Part shown: positions 1 through 5,924 of the stretch, in pieces | Numbering within the stretch: the first letter of the stretch is position 1 | Layout: every line of letters starts with the position of its first letter | The notes under the pieces: model-generated | Database searches by the model: none | Told to the model about the DNA's origin: nothing | What the model saw: the letters and a program-made list of their open reading frames with translations, nothing else | Translations under genes and position numbers: made by a program | NCBI GenBank assembly: GCA_900552705.1 | Contig: USAX01000091.1 | Span: forward strand, 1 to 7,534 | Origin: an uncultured Collinsella sp. | GTDB taxonomy: Bacteria > Actinomycetota > Coriobacteriia > Coriobacteriales > Coriobacteriaceae | Direction of reading: 5' to 3' | Length of the DNA stretch: 7,534 nucleotides

Positions 1-127
1 ACATAGTCCACTGGAACACGAGCCGGAGGCAGGTAAGATTGAAGGGCCTGACCCCGGAGGAGTTCCGGAATCAGGCCCTCGCGGCCTAGTCGCTATTTAG
101 GGCGTCCAAGATTTGGGACGCAGTTCA
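1..127 (+). mobile_element. Right end of an IS3-family insertion sequence (IS150-like), truncated by the window edge
   Basis: This is the 3' end of an insertion sequence: the transposase tail (stop at 87-89) followed by a non-coding terminal repeat. Read on the minus strand from 127, the end starts TGAACTGCGTCCC and continues AAATCTTGGACGCCC. As I recall IS150-group ends, they begin with TG, carry a C-rich block and then TTGGAC, so I place the element's last base at the CA of 126-127. Within this end, GCGTCC (102-107) and GGACGC (116-121) form an inverted repeat. Bases 128-130 (GTG) could be the start of a short target duplication, but the left end is not in the window. Family assignment is fairly sure; the exact boundary and subgroup are inferred. 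Confidence 0.72.
3..89 (+). CDS. IS3-family transposase (OrfB), C-terminal 28 residues only
   Basis: An open frame enters from the left edge and ends at TAG 87-89. It encodes 28 visible residues including HWNTSRRQVRLKGLTPEEFR and then NQAL. The pattern [W/Y]N..R.Q..LKGLTP.E[FY]R is the characteristic end of the integrase (rve/DDE) domain of IS3-family OrfB transposases, lying after the catalytic glutamate. The catalytic residues themselves are outside the window, so whether the enzyme is intact cannot be judged. In this family OrfB is usually made by programmed frameshifting from an upstream OrfA. The coding DNA at 43-79 can fold into a hairpin (AGGGCCTGA/TCAGGCCCT with an inner CCGGA/TCCGG stem), but no T-run follows, so I do not call it a terminator. 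Confidence 0.8.
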   Translation: MVHWNTSRRQVRLKGLTPEEFRNQALAA

Positions 128-170
128 GTGTGATACCGGCGGGCATTTTGCGTTTTGGGCGCGGTGAGCG

Positions 171-1400
171 CTACACGCGCGTCGCATCCTTGGGGCTCAT
201 GGTCATGCTCTGGAAGCGGTTTTCCATGTACTCGTTATCGAAGTGCTCTCCGTAGAACTGTGCGACGGGAATGTCCGGCTCCGTGCCGTTAACGCGCTGG
301 TACCAGTAGTCGAGCGACTGCAGCGTCATGACGCCGTCGACCAGCATGATAACGGTAAAGATGACGGTGGCCGAGTAGCGGCTCTTCCAGGGGATCTTGT
401 TGATAAGCTTAAGCAGCCTCGGCAGCAGCAGCTTGATCCAGATGAGGCCGCCCAGGCCCCACAGGCAGGCGAAGCCCGTGCAGGTGCGTCCGCCCGTGAG
501 GACCACGAGCGGATCGGGCAAACCGAACAGCGTTATGTGCGAGTAGCTCCACGAGACCACGCCAAACGCGGTCTGCATAAACCAGCCCACGAACACCTCA
601 AAGCTGGCGCCGAGCAGGGCGCTCACCAGGAAAATGATGATGGGGTTCTTTTTGTAGAAGCGGTTAAGCACCATGGTCATGAGTACGGCGCCAAAGCCAT
701 AGATGGGGCTGAAGGGACCAAACAGCATGCCGGCGCGGTTCTGGTAGACGCCCGGGTCGTCGACTGTCATATGCCAGATGTCCTCGGCGATCAGGCCGAG
801 CACGCAGCAGACGAAGAATACCCAGAACAGGTTGAAGTAGTTGAGCTTGATGTAGCCCTCGCCGGTTTCATCGCGGCCGAGCATGCCCTCCGCCGCGGCG
901 TCACGGTCGAGCATCTCCTGCAGGCGGCGCTGCAGTTCGCGCTCCTGGCGCAGCGTTGGGTCGACGGTTGCCGAAAGTGCAACGAGGATGCCGAGCTGGA
1001 TCGCGGGACGCAGCAGGAAGGGCCCGATGCCTTGGAGCATCACGTCGACCAAAAGCTCGACGACGGTGAATGCAATAAGGATGTAGGACAGGCGGGCGGC
1101 GTTGCGGCGCTGGTTTTTGATAAGGTCCAGGCCAAAGATGATCAGGATGACGGCACTTGCCGCAGAGAGCATGATGCCGGCGACGATGAGTCCAACCGAG
1201 ACCAGCATATTGTCGCCGAGCTTGGCGGCGGCGTTGCCGTTGATGAGCGCGGTGATGACCTGCCACATAAAGGCGCCGACTGACGGGAGCGTTCCCACGC
1301 CGGACAGGATGCACAGGACGGCGTACACCTTAATGATGAGCGGGATCTTCTTGACCTCCGTGGCGCTGGGGACGCTGGGGTCGAGTTCGTTTCGATCCAT
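171..1400 (-). CDS. Multi-pass membrane protein with C-terminal CmpB-type (putative ABC-transporter type IV) domain
   Basis: A 409-residue integral membrane protein of unknown function. Hydrophobic segments lie near residues 19-52, 66-95, 104-143, 190-208, 225-245, 251-276, 305-330 and 343-360. The C-terminal half (about 188-335) matches the CmpB family (Pfam 'ABC_trans_CmpB', PF06541) in layout: NRAGMLFGPFSPIYGFGAVL at 221-240, FEVFVGWFMQTAFGV at 267-281, WSYSH at 284-288, then GGRTC and a CLWGLGGL segment. Despite the family name, no ATP-binding or transport function is shown. The N-terminal half (1-145) is a separate membrane region, joined by a charged linker rich in Arg and Glu (about 149-180). 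The start at 1400 is supported by AGAAAGG (1413-1407) six bases upstream and a strong promoter before it. The gene is transcribed away from purF and ends 43 bases from the IS end. Confidence 0.75.
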   Translation of the reverse strand: MDRNELDPSVPSATEVKKIPLIIKVYAVLCILSGVGTLPSVGAFMWQVITALINGNAAAKLGDNMLVSVGLIVAGIMLSAASAVILIIFGLDLIKNQRRNAARLSYILIAFTVVELLVDVMLQGIGPFLLRPAIQLGILVALSATVDPTLRQERELQRRLQEMLDRDAAAEGMLGRDETGEGYIKLNYFNLFWVFFVCCVLGLIAEDIWHMTVDDPGVYQNRAGMLFGPFSPIYGFGAVLMTMVLNRFYKKNPIIIFLVSALLGASFEVFVGWFMQTAFGVVSWSYSHITLFGLPDPLVVLTGGRTCTGFACLWGLGGLIWIKLLLPRLLKLINKIPWKSRYSATVIFTVIMLVDGVMTLQSLDYWYQRVNGTEPDIPVAQFYGEHFDNEYMENRFQSMTMSPKDATRV

Positions 1401-1426
1401 ACAGAACCTTTCTCGCTTTGTTGTCG

Positions 1427-1455
1427 GTTATAAGGATACGCCGCCGACCTGCCAA
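1427..1455 (-). promoter_or_regulatory. Sigma-70-type promoter of the minus-strand membrane-protein gene
   Basis: On the minus strand the -35 is TTGGCA (1455-1450) and the -10 is TATAAC (1432-1427), each 5/6 to consensus, with a 17-base spacer. Transcription would start near 1420, giving a leader of about 20 bases that contains the AGAAAGG ribosome-binding site. An inverted repeat GGACG-aa-CGTCC (1462-1473) lies seven bases upstream of the -35 and could be an operator; that role is a guess. Confidence 0.72.
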
Positions 1456-1589
1456 AAGACAGGACGAACGTCCCAATTGCAACTTTGTAATCCCCAACGG
1501 TGGACGCGGCGGCCATCTGGGGGCGCGGGCGCTTGCGCTGGACAGACCGATAAAATGTTTGGCCGCAAAACGGATTATTAGCTCGGTGG

Positions 1590-1602
1590 GCTTTTAAAAA
1601 GC
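1590..1602. repeat. Small AT-rich palindrome in the purF upstream region
   Basis: GCTTTT and AAAAGC flank a central A (1596), forming a perfect 6+6 inverted repeat about 37 bases before the putative purF -10. It could be a regulator site. I do not recognise it as a Bacillus PurBox, and I see no purine riboswitch in the short leader. The rest of the 1401-1685 spacer holds the two promoters and otherwise nothing I can name. Confidence 0.3.
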
Positions 1603-1615
1603 GCTGCTCATGCGC

Positions 1616-1644
1616 TGGGGAGCGCGTCGCACCGTGCGTATAAT
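1616..1644 (+). promoter_or_regulatory. Likely purF promoter with consensus -10
   Basis: A perfect -10 hexamer TATAAT lies at 1639-1644. At the standard 17-base spacing the -35 position (1616-1621) reads TGGGGA, only 3/6 to TTGACA, suggesting a promoter that may need an activator or be weak. The start of transcription would be near 1651, leaving about 35 bases before the purF ATG at 1686. This is too short for a known purine riboswitch. An alternative -10, TAAAAT at 1551-1556, has no convincing -35. Confidence 0.5.
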
Positions 1645-1685
1645 AAGGCGGGTAACGCCAAAATACGAGGCTCTGAGGGGATGCC

Positions 1686-3356
1686 ATGTCTCAAGAAACC
1701 ATCCGCGCGGCCGAGCGCGCCGCGGGACAGGTGAACGCCATGTCGACGTATGATCCGGACTCCGACCAGCTGCATGAGGAATGCGGCGTTTTTGGTGTTT
1801 GGGCGCCCGATCGCGACGTGGCTCGACTGACGTACTTTGGCCTGCGTGCACTGCAGCACCGTGGCCAAGAATCGGCGGGAATCGCCGTGGGTGACGGCGG
1901 TACGGTTATGGTCCGCAAGGATCTGGGCCTGCTCGACCGCGTGTTCTCCAATGCCGACCTGTCGACGCTCTCCGGTCAGCTGGCCGTGGGTCATGTGCGC
2001 TACGGCACCGCCGGCGCCAAGAGCTGGGAAGCCTCTCAGCCGCACCTCTCTACCATCAATAGCGTCATTATCGCGCTCGCGCACAACGGCACCCTCGTCA
2101 ACACCGACGAGCTGCGCCGCCAGCTGATCGAGCTGGGCGTGCCGTTCCTCTCCAATTCGGATTCCGAGGTCGCGACCAAGCTCATCGGCTACTTTACCCA
2201 GCGTACGGGCCACCTGCGCGAGGGCATTCGCAAGACCATGGAGCTCGTGCGTGGCGGTTATGCCATGACGCTCATCAACGAGCAGGCGCTCTACGCCTTC
2301 CGCGATCCGCATGGCATTCGCCCACTGGTGTTGGGCAAGCTGGTGGACGAGGGCCTGGACCAGGCCGATGCCGCATCCGTTTCGCAGCTGCCGTCGCAGG
2401 ACGGCGCCGCGACGGTTGACGTTGCCACCCATGTCACCCGCGCCGGCGGCTGGGTCGTCGCCTCCGAGACTTGTGCGCTCGATATTGTGGGCGCCGAGTA
2501 CGTCCGCGACGTCCGTCCCGGTGAGATTTTGCGCATCAGCGCCGAGGGCCTTGTGTCCGAGCAGGGCGTGCCTGCTGCCGAAGAGCCTGCTAACTGCATC
2601 TTTGAGCAGGTCTACTTTGCCCGCCCCGATTCCATCATGAACGGCAAGAGCGTCTACGCCTGCCGTTATGACATGGGTCGTCAGCTGGCACATGAGGAGC
2701 CCGTCGAGGCCGACCTGGTCATCGGCGTGCCCGACTCCGGCCTGCCGCCCGCGGAGGGCTATTCGCACGAGAGTGGCATTCCCTTTGGTGAGGGCCTTAT
2801 CAAGAACCGCTACGTGGGTCGTACGTTTATCGAGCCTACGCAGGAGCTGCGTGCCATGGGCGTGCGTATGAAACTCAACCCGCTGCGCGACAACATCGAG
2901 GGCAAGCGCCTGGTCGTCATCGACGACTCCATTGTGCGCGGCACCACCATGGTGCAGCTCGTCAAGATGCTGCGCAACGCCGGCGCCAAGGAGATTCACA
3001 TTCGCATCAACTCGCCCGAGGTCATCTGGCCGTGCTTCTACGGTATCGATACCGACGTGCAGTCGCAGCTCATCAGTGCCAACAAGACGGTCGATGAGAT
3101 CTGCGAGTACATTGGCGCCGATTCGCTGGCCTTCCTTTCGGTCGAGGGCCTGCTGAAGGTCATGCCCAAGGGCGGCTACTGCGACGCGTGCTTTACCGGC
3201 CGCTATCCCGTGGCGATTCCCGAGAGCTTTGGCCGTGACAAGTTCATGGAGGGCTTTAAGCCCCGCAACCTGGACAAGCCGCTGCACTTTGACGACGACG
3301 CCGTGGTCGAGAAATATGTCGACCGCAGCTGGGAAGAGGAGCACGGCGAGGCCTAA
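1686..3356 (+). CDS. purF: Amidophosphoribosyltransferase (glutamine PRPP amidotransferase)
   Basis: PurF catalyses the first committed step of purine synthesis: PRPP plus glutamine gives phosphoribosylamine. The N-terminal glutaminase domain starts at nucleophile Cys33 (EECGVFGVW), exposed after propeptide cleavage as in Bacillus PurF. It shows HRGQESAG (58-65), HVRYGTAG (103-110), HNGTLVN (133-139) and SNSDSE (156-161). The phosphoribosyltransferase domain carries the PRPP loop VVIDDSIVRGTT (410-421). Cys304 (CIFE), Cys450 (PCFYG), Cys499 and Cys502 (CDAC) match the four [4Fe-4S] ligands of the Bacillus-type enzyme. At 556 residues it is longer than the roughly 470-residue Bacillus protein, partly because of an Ala/Asp/Gln-rich insertion at about 220-252. 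GAGGGG (1675-1680) supports the start used; ATG 1740 (Met19) with AGGTG upstream is possible and would give a 14-residue propeptide. It is the first gene of the purine cluster. Confidence 0.97.
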   Translation: MSQETIRAAERAAGQVNAMSTYDPDSDQLHEECGVFGVWAPDRDVARLTYFGLRALQHRGQESAGIAVGDGGTVMVRKDLGLLDRVFSNADLSTLSGQLAVGHVRYGTAGAKSWEASQPHLSTINSVIIALAHNGTLVNTDELRRQLIELGVPFLSNSDSEVATKLIGYFTQRTGHLREGIRKTMELVRGGYAMTLINEQALYAFRDPHGIRPLVLGKLVDEGLDQADAASVSQLPSQDGAATVDVATHVTRAGGWVVASETCALDIVGAEYVRDVRPGEILRISAEGLVSEQGVPAAEEPANCIFEQVYFARPDSIMNGKSVYACRYDMGRQLAHEEPVEADLVIGVPDSGLPPAEGYSHESGIPFGEGLIKNRYVGRTFIEPTQELRAMGVRMKLNPLRDNIEGKRLVVIDDSIVRGTTMVQLVKMLRNAGAKEIHIRINSPEVIWPCFYGIDTDVQSQLISANKTVDEICEYIGADSLAFLSVEGLLKVMPKGGYCDACFTGRYPVAIPESFGRDKFMEGFKPRNLDKPLHFDDDAVVEKYVDRSWEEEHGEA

Positions 3357-3400
3357 AACCTGCCATGTAGGGACAGGTTTATTTTGGTAGGTTTTACCTG
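3356..3400. repeat. Palindromic repeat-like DNA after purF with GGGACAGGTT core
   Basis: AAACCTG (3356-3362, using the last A of the purF stop) pairs with CAGGTTT (3374-3380) around an 11-base loop, followed by TATTTTGG. This could act as a weak terminator. A second small hairpin follows (GGTA 3386-3389 with TACC 3395-3398). ACCTG (3396-3400) could instead pair with CAGGT (3374-3378), so the two folds are mutually exclusive. GGGACAGGTT (3370-3379) recurs inverted at 6024-6033 in another spacer, which points to a dispersed repeat rather than a purF-specific control element. Function is not established. Confidence 0.45.
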
Positions 3401-3405
3401 CTGTT

Positions 3406-3433
3406 TTGTTGATATGACGGCGCGTGCTGTTAT
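3406..3433 (+). promoter_or_regulatory. Possible weak extended -10 promoter upstream of purM
   Basis: TGC followed by TGTTAT (3428-3433, 4/6 to consensus) forms an extended -10, with TTGTTG (3406-3411, 3/6) 16 bases upstream. This would let purM and purN be transcribed independently of purF, which the 155-base gap makes plausible. The -10 lies in the loop of the hairpin at 3419-3443, so the site is uncertain. Confidence 0.28.
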
Positions 3434-3443
3434 GGCGTGCGCC
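3419..3443 (+). other. Stable hairpin in the purM leader
   Basis: GGCGCGTGC (3419-3427) pairs with GCGTGCGCC (3435-3443) as a 9-base-pair stem with two G-U pairs and a seven-base loop (3428-3434). No T-run follows, so it is not a classic terminator. It may stabilise or process a purF-purM transcript, or be part of the repeat-like DNA before it. No role can be assigned from the sequence. Confidence 0.4.
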
Positions 3444-3511
3444 GAAATGACGCAACTATGAGCACCGTTTGGCGCCTGCTCGTCAGACGGTAGTGGGAGA
3501 GGAAGGCTCAG

Positions 3512-4615
3512 ATGAGCGACAGCAAGCATGTGACGTACGAGGACGCCGGCGTCGATACCGCCGAGGGCGGCCGCGCCGTCGACGCGATTAAGCAAATGGT
3601 TAAGGACACCAACCGCCCCGAGGTCATCGGCGGTATCGGTGGCTTTGGTGGCCTGTTCTCGGCCGCCGCGCTTAAGGATATGGAAGACCCGATCCTGATC
3701 AGCGGTACCGACGGTGTGGGCACCAAGCTCGTGCTCGCCCAGATCATGGACCGTCACGAGACGGTGGGCCAGGACCTGGTCGCCATGTGCGTTAACGACA
3801 TTTTGGCTTCGGGCGCCGAGCCGCTGTTCTTCCTGGACTACGTTGCCATCGGCCACATTGAGGCCGAGCACATGGCAAAGATCATCAAGGGCGTGGCCGA
3901 TGGCTGCAAGCTCGCGGGCTGCGCGCTCGTGGGCGGCGAGATGGCCGAGCACCCCGGTGTCATGGCCCCCGCCGATTACGACCTCGCCGGCTTTACCGTG
4001 GGCGTCGTCGACCGTCCCAAGATGCTCGACCCCGCGAACGTCCGCCCCGGCGACGTGATTCTGGGCCTGCCTTCCACCGGCGTGCATTCCAACGGCTACT
4101 CGCTCGTGCGCAAAGTCGTTGGCGTTGACGGCATCAAGCCGGGCACGCCCGAGGCCGCTGCTAAGGCCGAGGAGCTGAGCCGCCCGCTCGAGGCCCTCGG
4201 CGGCGCATCGCTGGCCGACGCCCTGCTGGCCCCCACGCGCATCTACGTCAAGCCGATTCTGGAGCTGCTGCGCGGTGGCGCTCCGGTGCACGCGATTGCC
4301 CACATCACCGGCGGCGGTATTACCGAGAACCTCAACCGCGCGCTTGCCGACGACGTCGACGCTGTGGTCACCCGCAACGGCGCCGAGATGGGCTGGGATG
4401 TTCCGCCCGTCATCACCTACGTGTCGCGTCAGGCCGAGCTCGCGCCCAACGAGGCATGCAAGACCTTCAACATGGGCGTCGGCCTGTGCCTGATCGTCGC
4501 CCCCGAGGACGAGGCTGCCGTGACCGAGGCCCTGGTTGCGCTGGGCGAGAAGCCGTTCCGCGTGGGCGAGTGTGTCGAGGGTTCCGGTAAGGTCGTGTAC
4601 TCCGATGAGCGCTAA
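3512..4615 (+). CDS. purM: Phosphoribosylformylglycinamidine cyclo-ligase (AIR synthetase)
   Basis: PurM closes the imidazole ring: FGAM plus ATP gives AIR, step 5 of IMP synthesis, in the cytosol. The 367 residues show the family signatures in order: YEDAGVD (9-15), SGTDGVGTKL (64-73), CVNDI (93-97), GGEMAEHPG (141-149; usually GGETAE, so Met replaces Thr), TGVHSNGYSLVR (189-200), HITGGGITENLNR (264-276) and FNMGVG (319-324). Together these cover the ATP-binding N-terminal and the C-terminal AIRS domains. It is slightly longer than the usual 345 or so residues. The start is well fixed by GGAAGG (3501-3506) five bases upstream. Its 3' end overlaps purN by 11 bases, implying translational coupling. 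Confidence 0.97.
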   Translation: MSDSKHVTYEDAGVDTAEGGRAVDAIKQMVKDTNRPEVIGGIGGFGGLFSAAALKDMEDPILISGTDGVGTKLVLAQIMDRHETVGQDLVAMCVNDILASGAEPLFFLDYVAIGHIEAEHMAKIIKGVADGCKLAGCALVGGEMAEHPGVMAPADYDLAGFTVGVVDRPKMLDPANVRPGDVILGLPSTGVHSNGYSLVRKVVGVDGIKPGTPEAAAKAEELSRPLEALGGASLADALLAPTRIYVKPILELLRGGAPVHAIAHITGGGITENLNRALADDVDAVVTRNGAEMGWDVPPVITYVSRQAELAPNEACKTFNMGVGLCLIVAPEDEAAVTEALVALGEKPFRVGECVEGSGKVVYSDER

Positions 4616-5306
4616 CGAGCAGATGGCTGCCGCCGAGGGCCTGGACTTTGTGCCCTATACCCGTCCGACCGGTACCGATACGGCTGAGCCGCTCAAGATC
4701 GGCGTGCTTATCAGCGGCTCCGGCACCAATCTGCAGGCGCTGATCGACCTAATCGCCGCGGATAAGCTCAATGCCTCAATTGAGCTTGTGGTGTCGAGCC
4801 GTCCTTCGGCCAAGGGTCTGCAGCGTGCCGAGCGTGCGGGTATCCAGACGCTTACGCTGTCCAAGGATGTCTATGCCGACCCCATCGCCGCCGACGAGAT
4901 CATCGCGCACGAGCTGCTCGAGCGCGGCTGCGAGTATGTGGTCATGGCCGGCTACATGCGCATGGTGCATACGCCGCTGCTGGCGGCGTTTCCCAACCGC
5001 GTGGTCAACTTGCATCCGGCGCTGCTGCCGAGCTTTACCGGCGCGCATGCGATCGACGATGCCTTTGCGCGCGGCGTCAAGGTAACCGGTGTGACCGTGC
5101 ATTTTGCCAACGAGATCTACGACAACGGCCCCATCATCGCCCAGCGCGCGCTGGCCGTTGAGGAAGGCTGGGATGTCGATACGCTCGAGGAGCACATCCA
5201 CGCGATTGAGCACGTGCTGTATCCCGAGGTCGTGCAGATGCTCGCCGACGGCCGCGTCCACGTGTTGGAGAGCGGCAAGGTCGCAATTGATGCGCCGCGC
5301 GGCTAG
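4605..5306 (+). CDS. purN: Phosphoribosylglycinamide formyltransferase (folate-dependent)
   Basis: PurN transfers a formyl group from 10-formyltetrahydrofolate to GAR, making FGAR (step 3 of IMP synthesis). From ATG 4605 it is 233 residues. The phosphate-binding loop is GSGTN (38-42); the catalytic residues correspond to Asn135 and His137 (NLHPALLPSF) and Asp173 (YDNGPII), matching Asn106, His108 and Asp144 of the E. coli enzyme. I chose 4605 because it overlaps the purM stop, as expected for coupled genes; an open frame continues upstream to 4536 but lies wholly inside purM. ATG 4623 is another possibility. No strong ribosome-binding site precedes either (TAAGG at 4588-4592 is 12 bases away). 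The roughly 30 residues before KIGVLISGSG are an unusual, poorly structured extension. A terminator follows at 5338. Confidence 0.95.
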   Translation: MSANEQMAAAEGLDFVPYTRPTGTDTAEPLKIGVLISGSGTNLQALIDLIAADKLNASIELVVSSRPSAKGLQRAERAGIQTLTLSKDVYADPIAADEIIAHELLERGCEYVVMAGYMRMVHTPLLAAFPNRVVNLHPALLPSFTGAHAIDDAFARGVKVTGVTVHFANEIYDNGPIIAQRALAVEEGWDVDTLEEHIHAIEHVLYPEVVQMLADGRVHVLESGKVAIDAPRG

Positions 5307-5337
5307 TGGCGCACAGTACAATTTAGCCGAGTAGTCA

Positions 5338-5381
5338 GGGTGGTCATTGGCGCCAAGGCGCAAGTGGCCATCCTTTGTTTT
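5338..5381 (+). terminator. Intrinsic terminator of the purine cluster
   Basis: The arms 5338-5354 and 5357-5373 form a long stem with three G-U pairs and one mismatch; the innermost pairs open to give a loop of about six bases (CCAAGG). The T-rich tract TTTGTTTT (5374-5381) follows at once. It lies 31 bases after the purN stop, and the A at 5337 can pair with T5374 to lengthen the stem. This is the clearest terminator in the window. Confidence 0.85.
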
Positions 5382-5387
5382 AGGTAA

Positions 5388-5437
5388 TCACCTGCGACGC
5401 TCTTCAATGACTAGTCGTTAAAGAACGTCGCAGGTGA
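5388..5437. repeat. 50-base near-perfect palindrome between the purN terminator and the EIIA gene
   Basis: TCACCTGCGACG (5388-5399) is perfectly inverted at 5426-5437. After one mismatch TCTT (5401-5404) pairs with AAGA (5421-5424), and after a second mismatch 5406-5411 pairs with 5414-5419, centred on 5412/5413. Almost the whole 50 bases can therefore fold into one hairpin. It ends 21 bases before the EIIA start codon and has no T-run after it. Possible roles are an mRNA leader structure, a regulator site, or a small palindromic repeat. I find no obvious promoter for the EIIA gene in 5307-5458 outside it. Confidence 0.8.
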
Positions 5438-5458
5438 CAAGGTGAGAGAGGTGGGCCC

Positions 5459-5923
5459 ATGGCGGATAACGAAGCATTGTTTACGCCTGAGCTGGTGTTT
5501 TTTGATTGGGAGTGCGCGACGCCGGATGAGGTGTTTGCGCGGCTCGAGGACGAGCTTGCACCTCGCGGCTACATTGCGCCCGGTTGGCTCGATGCCGTCC
5601 GCACGCGCGAGGACGCCTATCCCACGGGTCTTGCCATGCCGGCGGCCAACATCGCCATCCCGCACACCGATCCCGGATTTGTGGCTAAGCCCTATATCGC
5701 GGTGGTAAAGCCCGCGGCGCCCGTGGTGTTCAGCGCAATGGCGGGCATGGGTGCCCCCGTGCCGGCGCAGATCATCATCAATCTGGGCATCGCCGAGCCG
5801 GGCGGCCAGGTCGAGGCCCTGCAATCGCTTATGAATATCTTTATGGATGCCGACGCCGCAGCCGATGTGCTCGGCCAGACCATATGCCAGGGCATGGTCG
5901 ACGCCATCCGTCGCCACTTTTAG
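5459..5923 (+). CDS. PTS EIIA component, galactitol/fructose-type (EIIA_2 family)
   Basis: A 154-residue single-domain EIIA of the phosphotransferase system. EIIA accepts phosphate from HPr on a histidine and passes it to EIIB. The phosphorylation site is His69 in the motif AIPHTDP, preceded by the family's R..YPTGL stretch (TREDAYPTGLAMP, 49-61). Overall length and order resemble E. coli GatA more than the longer mannitol or fructose proteins, so galactitol-type is my preferred reading; the substrate cannot be told. AGAGG (5447-5451) seven bases upstream fixes the ATG. No EIIB or EIIC gene is adjacent: purine genes lie before it and a foldase gene after it. It must serve a permease encoded elsewhere or have a regulatory role. 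Confidence 0.88.
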   Translation: MADNEALFTPELVFFDWECATPDEVFARLEDELAPRGYIAPGWLDAVRTREDAYPTGLAMPAANIAIPHTDPGFVAKPYIAVVKPAAPVVFSAMAGMGAPVPAQIIINLGIAEPGGQVEALQSLMNIFMDADAAADVLGQTICQGMVDAIRRHF

Positions 5924-5924
5924 G

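Noticed and set aside
43..79. Hairpin AGGGCCTGA/TCAGGCCCT as a terminator
   Set aside because: It lies inside the transposase coding region and lacks a T-run on either strand.
1651..1685. Purine riboswitch in the purF leader
   Set aside because: The predicted leader is about 35 bases, too short for the three-helix purine aptamer, and no matching conserved core is visible.
1608..3455. 615-residue open frame on the minus strand opposite purF
   Set aside because: It is an antisense shadow: purF matches its family along the whole length, and the minus-strand translation is a low-complexity His/Ala/Gly/Val/Asp-rich product of GC-biased third positions with no recognisable motif.
3353..4303. 316-residue minus-strand open frame opposite purM
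   Set aside because: Same shadow pattern; purM on the plus strand accounts for the DNA.
4536..4604. Upstream extension of purN to ATG 4536
   Set aside because: The added residues are the Arg/Ser-rich out-of-frame reading of purM; the start at 4605 overlapping the purM stop is the natural choice.
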